Notes: generated by a model from the sequence alone, not told the origin. A stretch of 64,000 nucleotides of DNA from Saccharina japonica (GCA_008828725.1 MEHQ01001299.1:1-64000), one strand, 5' to 3'; numbered from the stretch's first letter, positions 22,335 to 35,519 are shown. Program-made: numbers and translations.

Positions 22335-25300
22335 ACATTGAGTGTCGAGCAAGCGTGTCACAGCCCATATTCTGGCACATACGAAGCTATTATAAGTCCT
22401 CTTCAGAATACATCACGCACCCGTGAACGCCTACGGGAATCTTCCAGCTGCACCCTCACCCATATCACAACCACGTCGGCGAAGGGTTGTTCCTGATTGG
22501 TAAACCAATACTCGTCTCACTCGGCGACAGTGCTCGGTTATAGGTGGACACACCATCTCAAGCACCATATCGCGTTTTTTTAATAGATTGCGACTCGTCA
22601 CAACCATGGTAAACACACATCCCGGTGTCTCAACGAGAAACACGTCTGCAGTGAAATATAACGGTCACCTATTAAATACGCCCTCCTTGCAATTGTCCAA
22701 TGTGCTAAACGCCATACTCAACACCAAATAGCCGCGCTATATCCTGTCAGTGGACGGGTAAAAAAGCAATACCCGTAACCCCCCTCCCAGGCAAATATCA
22801 TGAAGCAACCCCTTTTCTCACAAAAAACCCTGAAGACAAACCTTCCTGCTGACCCCCCCACCCTCCCCTCACCCGGTGTTGGCCCTTGCCGTCTTTCCTA
22901 TTCCCTTGGCTAATGTTGTGGTCATCGTATAGACATCGCGAACCAATTGCATTGCACAAGGCTCCGCATCTAGGTCACTCGATGCCCACCTTCATGAAAA
23001 CGTTTCGTGGACCGCGCCAAGGTTATGACCGGAAAACGTGCAATATACGACGCGGGAAAGCGTAAGCGTACTAGTGCATGATACGGTAGATGTGGACTCT
23101 GATGTTTCTGACGCTTCTCATGTAAGGATATGTATGCTAAACGTAAGCCAAACATATGATTTTGGAAGAACATCAAAGCGCTGTATGTCCGACGACCCAT
23201 TCCATGGCCTAAGAAAAACAAAAACGAATTCTGCAACACAAGACAAGAATGAGATCACCACGATTTTTTTATAAAGGAGCCCTGTCATCCAGAAAATGTT
23301 CCAGCCAAAACGATCTACGAGGTACCTCTATCGTAGCACGCGTCTAGGTACCCTGCCTAATATATCAAGTAGGTCTTGTTTCGCCGCCAACTCTGTGCTA
23401 CGTTTACTGAAGCAAGGTAGATGGCACCTCTCAGGAAAACCGAGCCAAAAGGTAAAACATTGCTGCAAACATAAAACCCTTGATTTATGGCCAACTGTGA
23501 AGGTCACGACAACTGAACAAACTCCTTACAGCATATTTCCATCCATACACATCAAAACGTGCACTCAGGTTTTACGGGGAAGGGGGCCCTCTGTACGGCA
23601 CCGTCCAGCGATCCAAAAGAATCATTCGTGATAGCTCCTACTCCCACCGTACGGACGACTCCAACTTCTAGCTGGCCGTGTTCCTGACAGTGGGTAGGCT
23701 GCGTGCCGGGCACCCCCAACCTAGACAGTTTGAAACATCCCTTCACCTTGCACTTTGCTCTGAAATTTATCACCTGACCGGCGGGAAGATCGGCTTTATG
23801 GTCTGCGCATACACAGCCAGTACCGACTGAAAGAACACCCCATAGAGGTGTGCGGGAGCATGCGTCATGTGAACAACGTTTGTTGCGGACCTGCACCATG
23901 CCATCGCCAGCATGTTGTTTGCAGAACGAGGCCTTCTTGTTCCCTGTGATATTGAAGGTCGGTTGCTTGGGGCACGACTCGTACGAGCAACGTCTGTTGC
24001 GGACGTCCACCATGCCGATGTCTGCATGTTGCTTGCAATACACTGCCTCTTTTGTGCCGGCAACACCGAAGCCCGGGCGCTTCGTACAGGTATCATGTGA
24101 GCAAAGTCGGCAAACGACGCGTACCATCCCGTCGTGAGCATGTTTCTTGCAGAATCTCGCTGTCTTGCTACCCTCCATGTTGAAGGCTGGTTGTGTCATG
24201 CAGGAGCTTTGTGAGCAACATCTGGTCTGGACGTTTACCATGCCGGGGTGGGCATGCTGTTTGCAGTACGCCGGCTTACTAATGCCGACGACGTTGAAGT
24301 TCGAGAACATCATGCAAGAGTCATGTGAGCAACGCCTGCGGCAGACGTTTACCATTCCGATCTCAGCATGTGTCTTGCAGTACCTCGGCGTCTTGCTACC
24401 CTCGGTGTTGAAGTTTGGTCGTGTCGTGCATGTGCTCTGTGAACAACGCCTGGCCCGGACGTTCACCATACCGGTCTCAGCATGTTGCTTGCAGTACACA
24501 GGCCGTTTTATGGCCAACACGTTGAAGTCGGGTCGGTTTGTGCAGGAGTCATGTAGGCATCGCCTGCCTCGAACGTCTACCATACCGGTCTCAGAATGTT
24601 GCTTGCAGTATCTTGATGTCTTATTGCCCTCCACATTGAAGCTGGCGGACTTCTGGCAGGAAGTATTTGAGCATTGCTTCATTATTATCCCTGTTTAGGG
24701 CAGAAAATGACAAAAACGGAACGGTGTTGAGTCAAGCGTGCAGACACACCGACGATGCGCTCATCTGAGCTCGACACAACTCTTGTCCCTGTGTATAATG
24801 CAAAATATGAAAACCTTCAGAAGGGTCCGCACACGTGCATATCCACCGAGTTGAGTTCGACTGGTTGGTTGGCATAAACCCACCACAAAAGTATTGGGTG
24901 CCTCATACATCGACGACGAGCATATATACGACTGGTGCTTACTTGCTGAATGGCAGTTTTAGAGTTGACGGCCTGCTGACGATCTTACGTGCGGGCAGTA
25001 AGTAAGACATTTCAACGTGAGATATTACAACCACTTGAATCTGAGGACCATCCCATGGCCGCAGGCTACCCAAGAACACACAGAGATATAATATCCTAGG
25101 TAAAAATTCAGTCAGAAGGCAGCAGTGTAATGAACACACGTATCCATCCCAACAACGTGCAGGGATACCTTGGCCTAGAGGTTGTGACGGTTAAACCTGT
25201 AACACACAGTATACTAAAGCAACGAGAACGCCACATACTCCATTGTGTGGGGTGGAAGTGCTCGCCATACGCGTTGTTTGAGAAACGGGTATGATATCCA

Positions 25301-25783
25301 TTCGAACAATAAGTCGGCGTATGTTCCGGAATCACGGGAAACGTCACACGCGACACGTGTCGACTTCAACGCTACCACTCTGCTAGCCTAATCACCAAAG
25401 TATACAGTCAAACACGGTAATCAGATTGCAGCATATGTTTGGATATGTACAGGGGGTTTGGTAGAATAGAACTGTGTTGATGGCGTTGGTGTTGGTGTAT
25501 GCTTTGTATTCCTAGGGCCCAATGAACGGTCGGCAGTTGACAGCTTACGGCACGATGCAGATAAAGAGAGCATCAACGGCCTGAGAGAAGGAATACTACG
25601 GGAAGAAGGAACGGCGATCTCCGGGATGAGCTGAGGCCAACTTGACCGCATTGGGGTGACAGGCCACCTTAATGGGAGACCCCAGTGAATGTCTTGCTCC
25701 GAGTTTGATACAGGCATACAATGTTAGCATGACCGCTGCAACCGATATCCGTTCTACAATTACAATTCGGTACAAGGAACGAA
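22335..25783. repeat. EsV module, copy A (flanks of gene 2)
   Basis: DNA on both sides of gene 2 aligns with the DNA around locus 5: 22335-23550 with 54165-55196, and 24700-25783 with 56120-57217. The 3' flank also aligns with 62980-63584 beside locus 6. The duplication unit is therefore much larger than the gene. Confidence 0.85.
23552..24682 (-). CDS. EsV-1-7 repeat protein, gene 2 (376 aa, 9 repeats)
   Basis: This is an intact single-exon minus-strand frame and the longest family member here. Seven canonical repeats begin at Cys 4, 42, 80, 118, 156, 194 and 232 with strict 38-residue periodicity. Repeat 8 (C270, C275, C292, H295) is the WG type (LWGVL) and is followed by a linker with AGQVINF. 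Repeat 9 (C311, C316, C332, H335) has the shortened x15 spacing and reads LGVPGTQPTH. The tail, residues 336-376, starts GQLEVG and ends KPECTF. The start MKQC matches MTQC at locus 5. Compared with locus 5 it has two extra internal repeats, consistent with gain or loss of whole 114-bp units. Its flanks are shared with loci 5 and 6. A nuclear or regulatory role as for IMM is possible but not shown by the sequence. Confidence 0.9.
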   Translation of the reverse strand: MKQCSNTSCQKSASFNVEGNKTSRYCKQHSETGMVDVRGRRCLHDSCTNRPDFNVLAIKRPVYCKQHAETGMVNVRARRCSQSTCTTRPNFNTEGSKTPRYCKTHAEIGMVNVCRRRCSHDSCMMFSNFNVVGISKPAYCKQHAHPGMVNVQTRCCSQSSCMTQPAFNMEGSKTARFCKKHAHDGMVRVVCRLCSHDTCTKRPGFGVAGTKEAVYCKQHADIGMVDVRNRRCSYESCPKQPTFNITGNKKASFCKQHAGDGMVQVRNKRCSHDACSRTPLWGVLSVGTGCVCADHKADLPAGQVINFRAKCKVKGCFKLSRLGVPGTQPTHCQEHGQLEVGVVRTVGVGAITNDSFGSLDGAVQRAPFPVKPECTF

Positions 25784-28700
25784 AACTACAGCAACACATG
25801 AGGCTATACTATTCCCGATCAATGTGTAATCAGTAATTATACATTATCCACAACATTCGCATAGATTCCCTCAGAAAAGTATGAAGGCATTCGACAACAA
25901 GTGTTTTGTTGAAAGGAAAATTAAATACAATGCCGCGGCTACATACATGAACTATCGGAATCTTGATCAAGGAGGCACAGCTTTTCTCAACTGCTACCAC
26001 TACTGCTACTGCTCCACTACAAACGAGTCCACTGTAACTACTACAACTAATGTCACAAGTTCATGTGCATCATTAGTACTAATATTACCATGAATCTTAC
26101 TAGAGCAAATATCACTAAAACTACTCCAACTGTAGCAGTTAAAACCCCGATACAGGCCAATACAAGGAAGCATGAGTATGTATTACGATGCTCATGTACA
26201 TGTATTACAGGTATTGGCAAAATGAACACGAATATGAAGAGTCGACGAAGTTATGACGATTTGGGCAGATTAAAAAATAAATGCGTTTGTGTGGGATGTG
26301 GATCAAAACTACACAAAACAAAACGTCCGCCTCGTGATTTATATTGCTGCTGCTGCAGGGGATTAGGATTGGTTGCTAACTGAATAAAACCGGGCTGACA
26401 AGTAGTAGCTATCGACATTTACCTTCCGATATCGGGGAGGTCGCTATATTGATCGAGAAACGTATGTTTTTGTCTCGTGAAGTGCCTTCTGCGGCGATGG
26501 CCGACACGGCACTACTAGGGCAATGCTCAACGTCTCTAAGTCAATATAGTGGCATTCGTACGAACGTGTCAAGCACTTCTACGGGTATACTTCTAGTCGG
26601 AGCAATGTTTTCGAGAAGCAGAGATAATAATGCAATACCCCAAAACGAGCAGGGTAAATACTGAATCCACCGTAGTCGACTGGGGGCTTGCACACTCTTT
26701 GAGGCTCATCGCGTCATACACCTGAACCCAACCTTGTGAAGGATATATTGCGATGTTTTTGCAATCGCCGTCGCTGATGAGGGCACCCGTGAGAAGGATG
26801 CGGTGTGCCGTGTTTGCGTTTCACAGTTTGTATTTGAAGTCTGAAATAAACGTAACCGGCGGCGGGTCCTACTTGTCGTGCAGGCCCGCCACTGCCGTGG
26901 CCACGGGACCGACAGTTACTACACTCATACCATGACTATCGTCGAGGGGTGTAGGAGTCCTGACGCTATAGTATATACTGAGGGTTTATGTAGTGCGGAT
27001 GGAAAACTATGTCCCTAGCTGTCCACCGGACGTCTCCACACTGCTGCCGTCGCGCGTGCTGAGGCGAGGTCGAGAGAGGCTGGGCCGGTTAGGCGCATGG
27101 GGCTGAGCTCCAGGGGAAGGTGGAAACACAGTAGACGTATTCTCGATCGAAGTCGCCATTGTAGAGGCCTGCGTGGGAGGCTATGTGGTCGAGTCTGGAA
27201 TAATGGCAATGCCTGGAGAGCACATGCCACCCGCGCTTCGTCGATAACTGCCATCTAAAAAAAAAAAACTTCATGCCGGAATAAGATATGCGAGAGCATG
27301 AGTACTACTGTACGTACTTAAACGTGTGTGTCGTAATTTACAGCAGCACGTGTGATACTTAAAGAAGCAGCAGATGTGGAGCTGCGAATTTGCTGTCAAC
27401 GTTTCCGCGTACCTACGCATGCTTTGTACAGCACTAGCAGTAGTCGCATTTTGTTTCTGGTGGCTACGCTTCGCATCGCAAAATATATACCGGTAAGGGT
27501 TTCAACGTAAACAATTCGCGTTTGCAAGTGGGATATATGCACGATTTTGCGTCGTTCATTTATTATTGTTCTCTCCCGCGGAGAAGGAGTGTATATGCAG
27601 CAGTAGCGGCGGCAGCATACGTGGGTCCAATATGTATCGAATATACGTATGTATCAGTACTGGAAGGTCCTTGAAAAACTTTATAATGCCTCAAATCCGT
27701 CAGTTTGTAACCTTTAGCCTTCATCAATGAGTCAACGCCGGGCGCAAGATGATCGAGGAAGCTGATTCAAACTGATGCTCATAATTGTTTGTGACGAACA
27801 AGCTTTGTTTTGGTTGACATGGGAGTCTGATATTTCGCCGTTGATCGAAAAGGGTCCCATTTATTAATCTCAAAACTTTTTGAATAGGAAACGGCCGAAT
27901 AGGGGACTCAAGAACATGTACCAAGAGAAATATCTTGAATCGCGTGAGAGTTGCCATAAAAAGCCTTCGACGGAAGCTTCCGCGACTTCCATGAAACTTC
28001 CAGTGACTCCAACAACAAAAACAACAACGTACCAGACCCGGGGTACCTACACATACCATCGAAAAAACGTAGGTGTTATTCTATTACGGAATGCATAGCA
28101 CATACGATCGTTCCCCACCACTTCCTTACGGGTACGGCGTTGCAACTGTAATTTGTTGTACTTGGTCGTCTTCTTCCATCGAGCAGATTGTGTTTGAGAT
28201 AAATCCTGTTAGGTGATCTAAGGATACAGCGTCGTTTTGATAAAAACTTAGTGGTGGGAAATCCTCATGATCTTCATCACGGTTACCATATCACGCTCAT
28301 CGTCATCGCCATCATAATCATCGTCATCAAAGCGCAAATGAAAATCGGCAAACGAGTCAATATGGCTGGGTTGCAGTAGTCGTGATGTCCCGTTAAGACG
28401 TTCCCTTCCCGTTGGTCTATGGCTACAACGTTCGATATACAGGACGGCAGTTACTCCGTAACCTCCCGGGCAGGTTTTTGCATAATACAGAAAAGTGTTT
28501 ACAGAAGAGACAGAACTACTGTACGTAACTGGTATCAATAATGTTTGGTGCAAGTGTATATATAGGGCAGTACACGTCGAGGTGCAACCCGTAGAGGGAC
28601 GGTACATACATATGCACATTTTCTAACGTCGATCACGACTATAACGATAAAACCACATGTAATGCAACTTACTGTACACACACCATGGAAAGTTCTATGA

Positions 28701-29580
28701 AAAACAAGGAGGACAGGTTATCCCGTGCGTGGCCTAATATGAAAGATGGCTCTGGCAGCACTCAGCAGGCGCTACCTACGTTAGGGCACGCTTGCGCACA
28801 ACACTATACCAGGTAGAGTTCGCACGTATACATCGTGTTTATGAGATGCGGTCTGCAGCCGTGCTGTTGACGTGCAGTTATTTATCACTGTGCGGAGTTT
28901 CGAGGCAATCAGTTACACCCTGCGCTTCCGAGTGTTAGACTGACGTGCAGGTGCTTTGTCGGAGGGTGCACGGCACCCGAGTGGGATTTTGGTACATTTG
29001 GTTGGTGTATCGCCATTTTGATAAAATATCGCTTGGGCAGAATAAGGAACCGGTTCGACTGCTCCTTCTGTTTTTACATATGATATGTGCTACTCGTCTG
29101 TGACTACTGTAGTACGTTCCGTGTCTTGAGGTTTTGGTCAATCGTTACGGTTCATGGGTCCATTCCCCTTGGTCCATCACTCAAAACATATAGGAAAACC
29201 AAGCATCCTGACATAGTTTGAAGTGTGCCTTTGGTCCGGCAAAGTCGTCATATCTCCGGGTGTCTACTGCTGCAACTCGACATCTGTGACGACGGCTTCT
29301 GCCGGACCCCAACGCCAGACTACAGCAAGACGTAGCGAAATATAAACATCAGACGAGTACCTACGCTCAAAGGCTGCCGCATGATATATTGGGGCCACTC
29401 ACCAAACAGACACGGCCAAGTTGGACGGGCGAATGCTCCCTTTGAGACGAAAATGAACGAGACCCCGCCTCCCCTGTGTTATGGCCGCTCTTCAGCACTC
29501 CTTGTCCTGCCACAGCTTCTGTCTGGTTGATCTCCAGGACCCCCTACTCTCCTGTGAAAAGTGGTTGTAACAGTTGGCGT
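25784..29580. repeat. Flank module, copy A (partner 30229-34410)
   Basis: Collinear with 30229-34410 in the same orientation, with partial copies at 57218-58570 and 62460-62850. Small open frames at 26753-26935, 27015-27254, 27724-28059 and 28248-28619 have counterparts in the second copy, but small indels shift the frames between copies, so I do not call them genes. An ATC/GTC-rich run lies at 28264-28335. Confidence 0.8.
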
Positions 29581-29610
29581 GTGCGTTTGTATTTATAAAA
29601 AGGGCAGCGG

Positions 29611-30225
29611 CCAAAAACAGGTATACCTGGTCCGTTTGCGGCCAAAAACAGGTACATACTTAAAATCTAGTCAAAAACGCACTCCACGTGCCCTGTCATT
29701 GGTCCAAAACTCGTTGTACCTGTTTTTACCTTTTCAAAACCCAGGTATACCTGATTGTGTCTACTGTGCTTGACTTTCACCGTTTTTTGTCGTTTTGAAG
29801 CCAATCAGAGGCCCTTCATAGTTCCACCCTATGCCCCCTATACAAATGCCGACGTACGCGGAGACCCCCTCCTCCCTTCGCACCTCGCACCCCACGCCAC
29901 ACTCGAGCGACACATATATCTACCTGCACACTTACGCCTTGCCTACGATGAAATAATACGAGATAGAAGGCTCCCCTTCGGGATTGTGGTTGCCTTGGAA
30001 TACCAGGGGTGTCGCAAGCTGAGAAGGGAGGATACAGCAGCAGGCGTTCGTTCCTCGTACTATTAATATCAGCTACTCGTATACGTAGCCACCGGGCGAG
30101 CACGAAGATCATGAAAAAACTCTACTTTGCGTTGCAAGGAACGGCAGGTTCGTGGGGTGCGTTTTTAACTTGATTTTAGTATGTACCTGTTTTTGGCCCC
30201 GAACGGACCCGGTGTACCTGTTTTT
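29611..30225. mobile_element. 615-bp element with inverted repeats of about 70 bp
   Basis: Left arm 29611-29680 and right arm 30159-30225 are reverse complements with some mismatches, and each contains two CAAAAACAGGTA words. The element sits exactly between the two tandem flank modules (one ends near 29580, the next begins near 30229). A 103-residue + frame inside (29755-30066) has no recognised domain. Likely a non-autonomous DNA transposon. Confidence 0.65.
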
Positions 30226-30228
30226 GAG

Positions 30229-33200
30229 CTCCTACAGCAACAAATGAGGGCGTACTATTCACAATTTACGTAACCGGTTCTAATACAACACCCACCACGT
30301 TCGCATATATTATCTGGGAAATGACTGTAGGAATTCGACAATATGTTGTTATTTCCTGAGTAAACGAAATACAATGACGCGGCTAAATGTAATATCGCGA
30401 CCTTGACCAAGGGTCGATATAGTTACCAAACATCTACCACTACTGGTACTGCTTCACGACTGCGACGGCCACCGTAACTACTACTCCACCTACTACCATT
30501 AATCCAGGTGTAATGTAACTGCTGCTACTACTACTGCTCCTACGATAACTACTACAAGAAGACATACTACTGAAGACGCATGCTGCGACAGAGGTGCACT
30601 ATGGTTTCCACAAGATCCAAACTTGAGGAGCTCCATACGACTCTGGAAAAACAGTTTTAGAGGAAATTAAAAGAGATACCCGACGAAAAAGTGCATGATC
30701 TGAGTCTGTTACGAAACATGTTGCAACACAAGAATGAAACGCTGACAGTTATTGGTTAAAACGCCTGATCATTCAGAAAGGGGTTTCACACAAAATGTGC
30801 TACCTATATCGTGGCACGCGTTTGAAACTACTAGAACTACAACAACTGTGGTATTTTGAAAAGCTGGTACAAACTACTCGTTTTGTATGGCAATACTCTG
30901 GATCTATTCCTGGCATTTACAAGGTATACTCGAATACTAATTTCTGACAAAGATATGACAATTTGGGCAGAGTATACTATGTATGCATTTTTGAGGAATA
31001 TGGATGAAAAAAAAAAAAAAAACGAAACGTGCTTTGTGACTAATATTGCTGCTGCTCCAGAGGGTTCGGGGGTGGGTACCAAACGAAACCGGCCTGATAA
31101 AAACTAACGACATTTACCTTTAGAGTTCGGGGGGTCGCTGAAATGATCGATAAATTGTAGTTTTTGTCTGGTGAGGTGACTTCTGCGGCGATGGCTGACA
31201 CCGCACTACGAACGCAATACAAAAAGTCCCCCAGTGAAAGGAGGCGCAGTTGAACGCACGTGTCAAGCACTTACTCGGGTGTGCTTCAACAAGGCAAGAT
31301 ATTTTCGAGCAGCAGAGATATGAGTACAATACCCCGAAACCAGCAGGGTTAAACTAGAGTCCACCGTACTCGACAGTGGGCCTGCACACTCGTCGAGGCT
31401 TATCTCGTCTCACACTTGACTCCAACATCGTGATGGGTATATTGCGGCGGTCGTCGCTGCTGAGTAGACCCTTGCGAAGGATATGGTGTGCCGGGTTCGC
31501 TTTTGACAATTTATATCATAATTATTTATGTAACGTGACCGGGGGCCGGGCCCACTTGTCGTGCAGACCCGCCACTGCCGTGACCACGGACCGGGAGGGA
31601 CTCAACTCACCCTGTCACAATGGTCGAGGCATGTACGAGACCTGACGCTAGACTATATACCCAGGGTTCCTGTAGCGCGCATGGAAACTTGTGTTCATAG
31701 CTGTACACCGTACGTCTCAGCGCTGCTGCCGTCGCGAGTGCCCATGCGAGATCGAGAGAGACAACGACGGCTATGTGCATAGGGGTTGAACTCCAGAGGA
31801 GGGTGGGAACACAGTAGGCGTACTCTCGGTCAGCATCGCCAACGTACAGGCTTGTGTGGGAGGCTAGGTGCTCGGGTCTGGAAGAAAATGGGAATGCCCG
31901 GAGAGAACATGCCACCCGCTCTTCGTCCAGAACTACCATTCATCAAAAAATTATATTCATGCTTGAGAAATACATGAGCGAGCACGCGTACTAATGTACG
32001 TAGGTATACGTGTGTACCGTAATTTACAGCAGCACCCTGTGATACGTCAAGGAGCAGCAAGGTAGGAGCTAAGCTTTTGTTGCAAACGTTGCCGCGTAGC
32101 TACGCATAATATGAACAGCAGTACCTGTGGTGGCAACGTTTTTTTGAGGGCTACGCTGTGCATCGTATTATTTACCGTTGAGGGTTTCAACGTGAGCAAT
32201 GGTCATTTGCCAACGGGATATAAGCAGGATTTTATGTCGTTTATTTTTATTTATCTCCCGCGGTGAAGGAGTGTAGATGCACTAGCAGCAGCGCCATCAT
32301 GCGTACGTCTAATATGCATCTAATACATGTATGTATCAGTACTGGAAATACTTTGAAAAACAAAATACTGGCTCAAATCTGTCAGTTTGTCACTTCTAGA
32401 CTTGATCAATGAGGCAATGAGGGGCGGAGAATGATAAGAGGAAGCTGATTCAAACTGATGCTTAAATTGATTGTGACGAAACTGCCACGTGCTGGATGAC
32501 ATGCGATTCTGATGTCTTGCCGGTGGTCGTGAGGGGTCCCATTCATAAACCTCAAAACGTTTTGAATAGGAAACGGCTGGTCAAGGGCCACAAGGATATG
32601 CACTAAGCGAAATATTTCGGACTGCGTGTGAGTTCCCATGGAAGCCTTCAACGAAAGCTTCCGCGACTTCCATGAAACTTTCAGTGACTCCAACAAAACC
32701 AAAACAACAAGTACCAGACCCGGGGTACCTGTATGTATCATCGATATAACTTACGTGGTATTTGATTACGGAATGCATGGCACAGACGATCGTTACCCAC
32801 CCCTTGCTTACAGCTACGGCGTTGCACCTGTCATTTATATTACTTGCTCGTTTTCTTCCACCGAGCAGTTTGTTTGTGATGCAAAAACCAGCTAGGTGAG
32901 CTAAAGATACAGGGTCGTTTTGATAAAAAGTATGTGGTGTGAGATCCTTTTGATCATCATCACGGTTACGATATCATGCTTATCATCATCACCATCATCA
33001 CCATCATGAAAAAGGCACAAAAGGTAATCGGCAAACAAGGCAGTATGGCCGGGTTGCAGTAGGCCTAATGTCCCGGAAACCTGTCCTCTCTCCATTGGTC
33101 TAGGGCTACAATGTTACATATACAGGACGTCAGTTCCGGTGCAAACTCGTGGGCAGATCTTGGATGCTACAGCAAAACATTTGCAGATACAACCGAACTA

Positions 33201-34410
33201 CCGTACATACCTGGTAAAAGTGTTTTTTGTGCAAATACATATATACGGTGGTACAGCTCGAGGCGCAACCGACAGACGGACGATACATACATGTACATGT
33301 TTCAACATTGATCACGACTTGAATGATACAAACATATGTAAGGTACGTAGTGTACACTCACGATTGATATTCCGAGCGCGACACCCTATGGCAGTTATCT
33401 GCGTGGCCGCTCAGCAGGCGCCACCTTCGTTTGGCACGCTTTCGCCAAATACTATACCAGGTAGCGATTGCCCGCATACTTCGTGTTTATGAGATGGGTT
33501 CTGCAGCGGTGCTGTTGAGGTGAAGTTTTCTATCACTGTGCACAGTTCCGCGGCAATCAGGTACAGCCCGCGCGTTTGAGCGTTATACTGCCGTTCAGGT
33601 CCTCTGTCGGAGGTTCCACGGCACGCAGCAAGTGGCTCTTTAGTACATTTGATTGGTGTATCGCTGATTTTATATAAGCTCGCTTGTGCAAAAGAAGGGC
33701 CCGGTTCAACTGTCATTTTTGTTTTCACATCTCGATGACTCTCCGCAAGGGAGGCGGGTTGTTACTATCAGATGTGCTACTCGTTTGCGATTATTACGGG
33801 GGACCATAGTTAATAGGACCACCTGCTGTATACACTAAAACCTACCAGGTATATATATTTCCTGTTTTTACTACAGTAACAATGTTTGGTTCTATTTACT
33901 ATGGTCCCCCGTAATAGTAATTGCCCCGTTCTGTGGTATGAGACAGTGTTTACTAATCATGGCACCATACACCGTGCTGCATCAGTCAAAAGTTAAAAAT
34001 AAAAAACAAGCGACATGGCGAGGGTTGCAGTGTTCGTTTTGCCCAGCAAGGTCGAAATGTCTCCAGGTGTTTACGGCTGCATCTCGACATCCACGACAGA
34101 GGGCTCCTGCGGAGACCCACAGGTAGGCTACCACAATACATATTATAGCATATTATTAACGTCAGAGGCGCACGCTGAAAACCTGCCGTATGGTCTGTTT
34201 GGGACAACTTACCAGACAGATACGGCCGAGTTGGAAGTACGAATGCTCCCTCGGAGAGAGAGATGAACGAGACCCCGCCTCCCCTTTGTTATGGCCGCTC
34301 TTTAACACTCCTTGTCCTGCCTCTGCTTCTTTCTGGTTGGTCTCCACAACCCCCTACGCTTCTGTGAAAAGTGGTTGCCGCAGTTGGTGTGTGCGCCTGA
34401 GCTTACAAAA
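30229..34410. repeat. Flank module, copy B, without an EsV-1-7 gene
   Basis: Begins CTCCTACAGCAACAAATGAG, aligned with 25784 and 57217, and ends near the GTGAAAAGTGGTTG aligned with 29557. At 30720-30830 a stretch resembles the 3' flank of gene 2 (23236-23350), but no repeat codons are found, so the gene is absent here. Trinucleotide-rich DNA lies at 32946-33006. Confidence 0.75.
33794..33914. mobile_element. 121-bp TA-flanked MITE with 28-bp inverted repeats
   Basis: Ends TTACGGGGGACCATAG and CTATGGTCCCCCGTAA continue as inverted repeats for 28 bases with two mismatches. TA flanks both sides (33792-33793, 33915-33916). The paralogous copy at about 29101-29112 lacks the element, giving an empty site. 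The TA duplication points to the Tc1/mariner group. Non-coding. Confidence 0.88.
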
Positions 34411-35519
34411 ACGCCTGACATAAGAAACAAAACCTTGACTCCGTTTGAGTACTCGTACTCGTATGACCCTACACTACTAACTACACCTACAGCAACTGGC
34501 GCGTATTGTATACTGTCCTCTTTCTGTCCCACTTGTCTGGCGAGTAATAAAAATACCTCCTCCAGTGCAGCTATATTTTGGGTGTTACTTTATCGATCGG
34601 CAGAGCTAAACAGTTGAAGATGCCCTTGCCAGTATGACCTCTGCCCAGGTTAAACTCTAGATCGAATCCATGCATCAAACATACTTGCGCCAAGCCTTCG
34701 TCTCTGGGCTACGGTTTTCGTGGTACGTGACCTCGGCGAGGCCCTTGGTACACGCACGTGCCTGCACACTAAATCCATCGCCAGGTATACTACACTATGT
34801 ATGACTGAAAAGCATCAAAGCCGCCGTACACTGCTCTCGCTGCTGTACAGCAGTGGGCAACGACGAGGACGAGAAGGATGGTACAAAACCCCACAATATT
34901 TTGATGGGTATGTCGCTGTGTTGGAAACAGCTTGTTCGCACGGAGTGGGGCACCGATTTCACTGCTGTAGTGGTTGCCATATCGCTATCATTTTTGATAG
35001 GAAAGTGTGGTGCAACTTCCTTCTTGCTTCATAAATACTCGTACACGTTTGTAATCAGTAGCTGCCCGGCGTTTCTGTGGTTTAGGCAATGTTTAACAGT
35101 ATTTATAATCATGGAACCATATCTCCCGGTGCAGCACTAAAAAGTTATCGGAAAATCAAGCATTACGACGGAGGTTGCAGCATGGGGTTACTTCCCGCAA
35201 ATCCGTAACCTCTCCACTTGTCTAAAGCTGGGTAGAGCCTTAGCGGCAACAGCCCCTCTGCAATGCCGCACGCAGACTGCTGGAAGACAAGTAGTTACCT
35301 CAGATAATTATGTCAAAGACTGAAGACTGACGCAGGCTCAGGGCTCTCTTACCTGCTCGAGTTGCAGGCACGAGTGCTCAACCTGAGACACAAACGAACG
35401 GCACGAATGTGTAGTGGTCGCTACTTGAGCAGTCGTATCCTGCCACCTCTTATATACTGACTGGTCTTCACGGGCCCCTTCGCGCCTGCGGAATGGTGGT
35501 GCAGGTGGTGGCAGCAATT
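34411..35519. other. No recognised gene
   Basis: Around 34590-34630 there is a short match to 3160-3200 and 35745-35775 (AGCAG..TGARGATGCCC). Several 60-104 residue frames have no domain signature. Confidence 0.4.

Noticed and set aside
24147..24698. Long + strand frame opposite gene 2 (and similar frames opposite genes 1, 3 and locus 5)
   Set aside because: These are antisense shadows of the cysteine repeats. The repeat periodicity keeps the opposite strand open, and no independent conservation is seen.
25160..25200. tRNA-like A-box (TGGCCTAGAGG) and its copy near 56607
   Set aside because: No B-box or cloverleaf follows at a suitable distance. Both copies simply belong to the duplicated EsV module.
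27724..28059. Pair of 111-residue minus-strand frames (also 32406-32741)
   Set aside because: Equal length looked like conservation, but the DNA alignment has compensating indels that put long parts in different frames. DNA is more conserved than protein, so this is a repeat, not a gene.
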